Of a DNA stretch of 64,000 bases, positions 51,001 through 60,000 are shown piece by piece. The notes beneath the pieces are model-generated. The model had not been told where the DNA came from, did not search any database, and was given only the letters and a program-made list of their open reading frames with translations. How positions within the stretch are numbered: position 1 is the stretch's first letter; each line of letters begins with the position of its first letter. The position numbers and the translations under genes were made by a program. The stretch covers positions 557,405,136-557,469,135 of the forward strand of contig NC_081413.1 of NCBI RefSeq assembly GCF_030272615.1. Direction: 5' to 3'. The stretch is from Cryptomeria japonica. Lineage: Eukaryota > Streptophyta > Pinopsida > Cupressales > Cupressaceae.

Positions 51001-54000
51001 CTTCCATCCAAGTTCAAACCACTCCAAAACAGGATACAAGGAGACAAGGACATTTTGAAGCGTCTTGACGAAGGACGAAGTTTTGAAGATCGCCAAAGAT
51101 AAAGGATTTGCACTAAAATGCCTAAATTCGCTCCTGTCCCTCAGGCAGGGACCAGAGCGAAATTTTCAAATGAGGCCAAATTTAAGTTGCCATTCACATT
51201 TTAAATGTTTGAAAGGGAGTAAAAGACATTGTTTTGCACTTTAAAAACAATTGCAAGTTAATATGATGAAGATTTTTGCACTAAAAGCCCAGGATCGCTC
51301 CTGTCCTTCAGTCAAGGACTAGGGCGAAATTCAGTGTAGCTCCCGTCCCCCTCCCAGGGACCAGAGCGAAATCTTCATGAAGGCCTAATTTTTAAGGTTT
51401 ATCAAGTTTCAAGTGGCCAAAAGAGATCAAAGGACCTCATTCTTCATAGTGAAAGTGATTGCAAGTTGGCAAGAACAAGGATGAGCCCAGGATGCCCAAA
51501 TTCGCTCCTGTCCCTCAGTCAGGGACCAGGGCGATATTTACCATATTGGCCAATTCCTTCAAAAGTCATGCCAAGTCAAGGTTATGCGTGGTTGCAAAGT
51601 ATCAAAGGTATCTTAAGAAGATGATATGCAAAGAAATCTAACGTCAAAAGGTGATCAATTGAGCTAAGAAGATTATATCGCTCCTGTCCTTCAGTCAAGG
51701 ACCAGGGCGATTTTCACAAGATCATTCATTTTCCTTCAAAATCTTGACAAGGCAAGGATACATAAGATCAAGGATATCGTTTGGAAGGCAATGAACGAGG
51801 AGTTGAGGTTAAAAGATGACAAATTTGAGCTAGGATTCAAAGTTCGCTCCTGTCCCTCACCAAGGGACCAGGGCGATAAACACTCAATTATCAAATTTGC
51901 CTTGTAAAAGACAAGTAAACTATGCGTGGAATGAAAGAATAAAGTTGTTACTTGCCTTGTGATATAAATTGGCAACTTAGAAGGCAAAGACCAAGGAGTA
52001 AATACAAGTTCACTCCTGTCCCTCACCAAGGGACCAGGGCGAAAATGGTCTAAAAGGCATTCTTTCCAAAGATGAAATAAGTCACAATCAAAATACATAG
52101 CGAGAACCTCATTTTGGACGTAGGGGATGAAGTTTCAAACGTGAAAAATGAAAGATGGAGGACCTAAATGCATAATCGCTCCTGTCCCTCTCCCAGGGAC
52201 CAGAGCGATGAAGTTAATGTTCATTTTTCTTCCCATGTCTAGGCGCCAACATCATTTTTTAAATTGCATTAAATGCTAAATTTCGATAAGCCTTGATATT
52301 TTTAATTAAAATTGGCATTTAATGGGTGCGCACAAGGCATTTAATAATTAATTTTGCCTTTTAAAAAACCGAAACAATTAATTACAAAGGTATTTTAATT
52401 AATTAATTAAATAAGGAGGTGAGTGCTTGGGTTTTATTTTTATATTTATACAAAAGTCGGCCTCCCTTTATTTAATTTTTGTTATTATTTGCTTTATTTC
52501 CAAGTCGGCCTAGAGGCAATTAAGGAGGTAAGTGCTTATATAAAGGGGGTGTGATATGGCATTTTAAAACATCATTCAATCATCCCTTTGCATGCGATTT
52601 GGAGAAGACAATTACAAGGTGCGAATTTCATCAAGGAGAGGTGCGAAATTCCATTCAAAGGGGAGTGCGAACTTGGTTTGAGGTGGAGCGAATTTGCCAT
52701 CAAGACGTTGAAGACCCCACAAGTTGGCGAAGTTGACAAGGAAGGCGCCTTTGCTAGAAGAGGATCGCATTGATACTTCAAAACTCCAATTTTTGTCTAG
52801 ACAAATCGCCTTATTTTGCATTTTTAGAGTTAGCTCGCAAGTGAGGTATGGCAAAGTCTTCCCTTGTCTAAATTTTCAATATTGATCTTAAATTTTGAAT
52901 TTTGAAAATTTGAAATTCCATTAGCTCAATCTTTTTAGGAAATGATAACTCAAAGACTTATCATGAGGTTTCCTAAAATTAATCTTTAATCTAATCTATG
53001 TTATGCATTGCAAAATCTAGTTCTTATTATGAAATGTTGTGTAGGTATGGCGACCCCGAAGGCGGGAGCATCCACCAGTCGTCCAGCTCTCATGAAGGAA
53101 GATCAAAAGACCGAAGAGGTGGAGACCAAGATCGTGTCTAAATGGAGCAACATTGGAGATACCAACTTGGGCAACTTCAGTACAAAGAAATTTCGAGAGG
53201 TCCCTTACATTGGCAAGCCATCACCTGTCGCCCGGAGGATAATTGAAAGTGGCATCATTAAGGCGGCCGGTTTCCCTCCAGCAGTACAGTGTCATGAGTT
53301 GATGATCGAGTGTGCTCGTCATTATGATCCTCAATCCAGAACGATCGTGTCCAAGGAAGGAAACACTTTAGCTTATCTTTCAGAGGAAGCTATAAGTGAG
53401 GCTTTCCATCTTCCAGAGCACAGAGATATGATTTACAAGAGCATAGAAGGAGCCAGGTCCATGTACGAAGATGATCCAGATGCTTGCCTAAGCATCATTA
53501 ACAAGAACTGGTTACTCAAGAGTTGTCCTCGCCTGAGCAAGGTACCGAACACACCACACAGGATTGATTTCCAGGAGGAGTACAGAGATTTGATTACAAT
53601 GCTCAATCGAGTCACAGGTGCACCTCAAGCTTTTTACTTTGAAAAGTGGATGTTCTACTTCATCCAGGTGATAGTTCAGGGAAAAGGAACAATTCATTGG
53701 GCTAGAATGATTAGCCATTGCTTGGACGTACAGTTGAGGAGACTCAAAGCTACCAAGTCCTTCCACATGAGTTCATACGTCATCTATGCCTTGATCAGGA
53801 GCTTCGAGTACGCAGGACTACCTCACAGAGGAGTGATTGGAAGAGGACTCGGCGAGGTCAGAGTTTGTGATTCCTATGTTCACTTGCATCATCTGCCAGG
53901 AAGCAACTACAAGTTAGTTAATGATACCTTCACTATGAACATCACAAGGACGTTGCAAGGCGGGATTCACAACAGATTATCTCAGGATGCACAGGAACTA

Positions 54001-57000
54001 GTAAAGAGGTACGGTGCTTGGTTTATCCAATTATATCAGAATTCATGGATGTCCTTCACCTCCATACATGTTGCCGAGATATCCAACAGACAGAATTGTG
54101 TTACTTGAGGTAACAAGACAGTTGGCAGCTTATGCGAAGGCATTCAGACACAGACATGGAAATGGAGTTCCGGTACCTATCGTATTGGGCAATTCGGTTG
54201 AGGTATGTCCTAATGCTTTAGCCATGGATGACGCAGAGAAGGAGTTAGCTTTGTATTCTTTTTCATTCTTTGCTTTGAGGGAGAGCTTTGATCCACATGG
54301 ATATATAGAGGAGACAGTCGGTAGGAAGTTTAAGCATGAGTTTCAGATAGAAGATTTTATGATGAATCTCTTAGACGATCTTGAAGTGAAAAGAAAGATG
54401 CATTCTAGATTGCCTTTGGATTTCATCAGGAAATGCAAGATTTACAGAGTGGCCGACCAAGCACAGGACAGTGGCAGACATCTCCAGTCATCCTATGATC
54501 GAGAAAGTAAATCAGTAAGGTTAGATTGGAATGAGCCCGAGGTTGTGGATCTAGATGCTTTGATGGCTCCAGTCTTGTCTTGTACTCGCAGATGGGTTGA
54601 TGTGCAGCATCAGAAGTTGAGAGAGCAAGGCATAGCTATGACTTTCACTTTGGAAGAGAAACTAGCCGAGGGTGGAGCTAGTGTAAGCGAAGGTAATCCT
54701 AATCCCAGAAATGCAAGTGAGGGCAACCTTCGAAGTGCAAGTGAAGGCGATCTCCATCCAAGGGGCTCGAAGAGGAAAGAGAGGCCTGGAAAGAGAGAAT
54801 CTTCCAAGAAGAAACAAGAGGCCAGCCGAGATCGTTCATCCGGTACATCTTCTCGACAAGAGAAAAGGACACTTGAAGTGGAAGAGTCTATGGAGTCGAT
54901 GGTTCAGAATGATAAAGAAGGACAGGTACCTCAAGGGTCGCCAAGTGGATCTCTCCAAGATTATGAGTTACATGAAGACAAGAACAATGACGAGGTAACA
55001 TCTCCTCACAGAGAAGAAGAAATATTGCATAAGGAAATACAGGTCAAAGAGACAAGATCAGCCATCCCAGATTGGTTGAAGGAAAGATTAACGAAGGTGA
55101 TTGTGATCGAGGACAAAGACAATGTGATTGATTTAGAGAGCCTTGTTGGACATTCCCAGGAAGTGACAGAGAAGAGAAAGGCTACCAAGATGTCCAAGAT
55201 GATTAGAGATGAGACTGGATCCAGAAAATTACAGATAGCTACACCGGCGGTGGACAAGTATGAAGGGGAGATTCTAGCAGAGGAATATGATGTAGAGACA
55301 TTTGAGCTAGGTCCATCCACAGCTGAGCAGACACTAGATGATGCCACAGATTCCTTTGAGGCATTGAAGGACAAGTTTAGAGAAGAAATGGAGAAGAGTA
55401 GAAAGCTTGAGAGGGAGGTCGGTGCATGGAGAACATATTTCAGCCATCTCAATCAGCCTTTAGGACGTCAGGATCTAGCAAGATCACCTATATAGGCACT
55501 TCCCCTTCAATCAATTGGTGAGGCAGAGAGATTCAGGAGTATGGTCCAGCGTATGAGTACTTGGATGGACAAATCTCACACAGTTGCCGTAGAATTTACA
55601 ACAAGGATGATGAAGACCATTCACCGAGCTATTCAGGTTCTTGAGATCATCCACAATTTGATGATAACGGTAGCCGCTTTTGCTCATACCAAGGATGTTA
55701 TCATTCCTGTCTTGAAAGTAATTAGACAAACATCGAGGAAGGTCTTAGCGCAGGAAAAGATTATGGATGGAGGACCTCACAGTTTACTTCAGTGGTCAAC
55801 CTTACTCCAGATGAAGGAAGTTCTCTTTGAGGATATCAGTACTAGATGCAGTCATGTTGAGGAGGTGATCAACCCGATCCAGGACAGAGTATTTGAAGTA
55901 CTTCGTACCATTCTTGGCAGGAGGATCGAAGTTGAGACAGATGTGGATTTGCAGGAATTGGAAGATAGGATCAAGGTCATCTTTTGCAAGGACGCCAATA
56001 TCACATACGAGCAACAGGACCAGATGTTTGCCACCATGCTCCTGATTGAAAGGACTAAGGAACTTGAACTTACATGGGACGCAGCTCTTCTAGATGCATT
56101 TGATCAGGTCATCCACTTGGAAGAAAGAATGAAGAATCTTCCCGAGATTCCAAGTGCTGAGATCGAGGGAATCGTATCAAGATTCATTGTATATGCTAAA
56201 AAGGAGCATTGGAAAGGGAATAAGATTCTAGATGAGAGGTTGTTATAGATGACATGGCACCTTAATTGTCATTGGTCTATGTCTCCTAGATTTTCGTGCC
56301 AAATTTAATAATTGGCTATGCATTTAATGTTGTGCAATAAAAGGGGAACTTTTGTAATAAAACCCTAATTAGGGTTTAGGTGTCATGATCTTGACCATTG
56401 ATCTACTTTTGATCTGGACCATTCATTGTAATTGAGGATGCTATTTATACCCTCATTTCATTTCATTTTCATAAGTTAGATGTGAGAAGAAGATTAGATT
56501 ATTGATGTATTAGAGAGATTAGAGTTTAGAAGCAATTTACTTTTGTAGCAAGATTGAGTTTTGAGGAAAGAATTCAAACAATTGTTGTACATGATGACTT
56601 TGGAATCCATGAAATATTGAAGTTATGGTGTTTTGTTGCAATTCTCTTGGTTATCTTCATGGTTGTTCATTTTTCTTGAAACATTCTCAATCAAAGTAGT
56701 GTGTTAATTCGAAGGACAAAGTGTTGGACTTGATCTTTGGTAGGATTCGCTTTCCAAACCACTAGCTTCTTGCTGATTGTAGGAACGCCTTGCGTGGTCG
56801 ACTGGAGATATTTGAATCACTTAACCTTCAATCGTTATTGTATCTTGGATATGTACCTTCGTGGTAGCGTCTTTGATCTTTGATGTGTTGAAGAACCATT
56901 TGTTACCTTAGAAGATCGCATCAATTTCAATTGAGTTGTTATTTTATGGCAAAATTGAAGTTGGTTGAATCTTGCCAAGTCTTGTCCACATGAAGTCATT

Positions 57001-60000
57001 CTTAGGGTTAGACTAGATTAGACCTCTTGCAACCCTATCCTTTTGTTTTTTTTTGGAAAGCTTGTTTAGTTTAGCAAAATCTTCGGCAACGTAAGGCCCC
57101 TTGAGGACACAGCAAATCACAACGACCACTGGTGCTTATCCACATGTAGAGACCCTACTTACAAGAACATTGGAGTCATCCTAACTGATCCTTCTTGCGA
57201 AATCTTCAGCAGTTAGCGACTTTATTCAAGAGAGGATAAGATGCCTTTGGGTATTTTATTCTGTGTATGATTGTGTATAAAATACATGTCAACAGTACCT
57301 CAACAATTAACTGAAGTATATGATTAAAGAACATTTTCATCGATTAAAAATAGGTTTGGCTTCTTGATATTCTCATTAATTACTTCAAAGCTTGGAGATG
57401 CATCATCTTTAGTTTATAAATTGACCACTCATCCAGGAGCATCTTTAAGTTTCCTATTGCTATCCACTCAAAATATTTAAGACTATCCCTCTAAAATGTT
57501 GTTGAAGTTAGAGACAACCCTAATGATATCTAGCTGTATGCATATTTACCAACAACAAAGGTAATAATTGGCTTTTCCTCCTCCACGATGCTTCTACTAT
57601 TAGACCCATTGAACCCGAATGAATATATCTCGCATCCAGTCAATTCCTTGAGGATAGAGTGGGTAAACAAGATTGAAAAGAGATCTTTTAGTGTCTCTAT
57701 TTTTGAAATTAAGAAATCACAATATTTGAATCTGCCCCTTTTTTGAACTTCTCACTATAGATGATACCTAATCACTTGTCTTTGCTTTTAAGATTATCTT
57801 AGCTTTTGATAATCTTGTTAGTCTCCATATGTACTTTCAATATGGTCTCTAACTTACATTTTGTGCCCCAAGAATTAGAGGAATCTTGTGTTCACGTAAC
57901 TCTCATGTAACATCCTTCAATTCCTTATGGATCCATGTAGATATGTCTTTGTAGTCAAGAAATATCTTAAATGCTTCTACCTTCAACAATAGGTCTGGAT
58001 CATCTCCCACATGGATGGCTTTTGGGGTCATCTTTGTCCCAAGGTTCACCTCCAGCATCTTAGGATGTGTAAAGGAGGAAAAGTTATTTTCTACAAAGGA
58101 AATTTCCCTTGAGAGTTAACCTCACACTTTATACTAGAATTAACCAAACTTAGTTGTACTAAAGCTAGTGCTCGGGTTTTTACTAGTTAACCTTTTTCAG
58201 ATCTTTGATTAGAAACAAAAATAAGATTGATAAAAATCAAACTGAATTTTATTAAAAGAAAGGAACTGGGGAAAATATCTAAAAATAGAGAAATAGAAAA
58301 CACTTGCGTATAGAAATGACAGATACAGATATTAAGGAACTTGGTATAAGAATCTGGAAGCCTTTGCCTCAGAAACCAATGCGATGCAAGGATGTTTGCA
58401 TGATGTGCTGTTGCCAGTGCAAATGAACAATTGAAAGTACGACCAAATACATAATAGTCTCCTGTATGTGCATAATACGAAAAAAAAGGATTTTGAAGTA
58501 TGGATAATTGTTATCCTGGAGACATTTATAATAGAATCTATTCAATTATTGACAGAGAATAAAAAAAAATGAAGCACGAAGATTGGAAAAGAAATCACTG
58601 AATGGAGTTGTTTCTTCTCCAACAAAACTTGCAAACAAAGAGAGAAGGCAAATGTTTTTGTGGCTGCTTAGGGGCTTGCCTTAGCAAAACCCTCATTTTG
58701 GTATTTTTGCCTCCACTGACAGCCTTGTTTTTGATATATTTTGAAATGAAATTCTTGAGCTAAAATGATAATAACAGAGATAGAAATAATCCTAAATGTA
58801 CAATACTAGCATTTAGGATTCACAAACAATGATGAAAATGCAAACGTTAGGAGAAAGGGAAGACTATAACAAGAACAATGCCACCTTGAAGCTTTTGAAA
58901 ACACCAAGAAGATTGATGCTACTTTGTTCTTTCAAGATGATAGAGTTGTGAAAAATTGCCCCGAATTGGTGGAATGAATTAGAAACCATTAGGAAAGGAT
59001 AGGGGTTGGATGACTCTGTGAATTTGCATGCACGTCACTTTCCTGATTGTCAATGAGACTAGGGGAAAGTAATACTTAAGTGGCCATTGGATTCACAAAA
59101 TTTTTGTGGGATGCTAGCATATTGTGCAGATGTCACATATTGCGCTCTCATCTTGGGAAATTCAGATTATGAAAGTTCTTCCTGTTCATGCACCGTTATG
59201 AAAGCATCGATGTTTATTTCCAAACTTAACAGGAATGGAAATTTTAGTATATTATAGTTTTAAGACTGTTTAAAATGTAATCTTGTCCTTTCAGCATGTC
59301 CCCTCCTCCAAAGTTGATCCTAGCATCATTTTCTATTCCATTTCCTATTCAACTTGAGAACCTGGATAACAATGTGGAAAAGGGAAGGGGAAACAGAAGA
59401 CCGGATGTTCAAAATCACAGCTCATTTCTCCTCTCTGAAATTACATAATTTTAGTTTCCGTTCTCTTGTTTCCCCTTTGGTAAATTAATCTAGGAATGAG
59501 ATAGAATAAAGTGATTTAGTTTGTTTTGTGCTCTCAATTTACAATTATGCTATTCCTTCAATGCAAATGGCACTGGCATTGACATTCTCGGTTGACGAAC
59601 CAACATAATCTTTTTCAAATGTCACACCAGAGTCCAGACAGTATTTGAGACCTCGGTTAACTAGCCTGTGTTTTACTAGATTAAGAGCTGCATGCCTTTC
59701 AGTGTTTATATCAACACTAATAAAATTACATAACAGCCAAGCATTTTCCACTTTTCTGATTTATGTTGCCTTTTGCTGGGAAGCTATTTTTTTTTCTTTA
59801 TACGAAATGCCTATTAAGTATTTTATACCAAGTAAATTATGCTTGCTGTGGCATGCCATAATTGAGAGCTTTTCACTAAGAAATCATTTAGTATTTCATC
59901 TTTGGAAGTATTATGTGTCTTTGAGATCGTGCCAGAGGCATGTGCTGGAGCATGGCAAGTGACAGTATTTTTTAAATATTTTCATTTCTGGGAACTATAT

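Larger units (their letters stand above)
49789..57294 (+). mobile_element. Unit B: 7.5-kb giant LTR-like unit carrying a nearly intact large ORF
   Basis: Starts TGTTGTGACCATTTCACACA with cgccccatttaaatgggg soon after, and ends ACATGTCAACA. It is flanked by a perfect 5-bp duplication gtacc (49784-49788, 57295-57299). Order: 14-copy hairpin array (50243-52210), TATA (52535), leader with GCGAA motifs and a probable 199-bp intron, ORF (53047-56248), second TATA (56441), and a tail with caagagaggataag and gtattttattctg, both shared with A and C. There is no direct LTR repeat, PBS or gag-pol domain. It is best read as a single giant LTR with the ORF inside U3. Confidence 0.82.

Noticed and set aside
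50243-52210. CRISPR-like array (short repeats at regular spacing)
   Set aside because: The motifs are 35-bp inverted repeats about 166 bp apart with degenerate spacers, in a plant transposable element. Spacing and context exclude CRISPR.
49789-57294. Unit B as a DNA transposon or Helitron
   Set aside because: TG...CA ends with a 5-bp target duplication fit retroviral-type integrase. No terminal inverted repeats, no 3-, 8- or 9-bp duplication and no CTRR end were seen.
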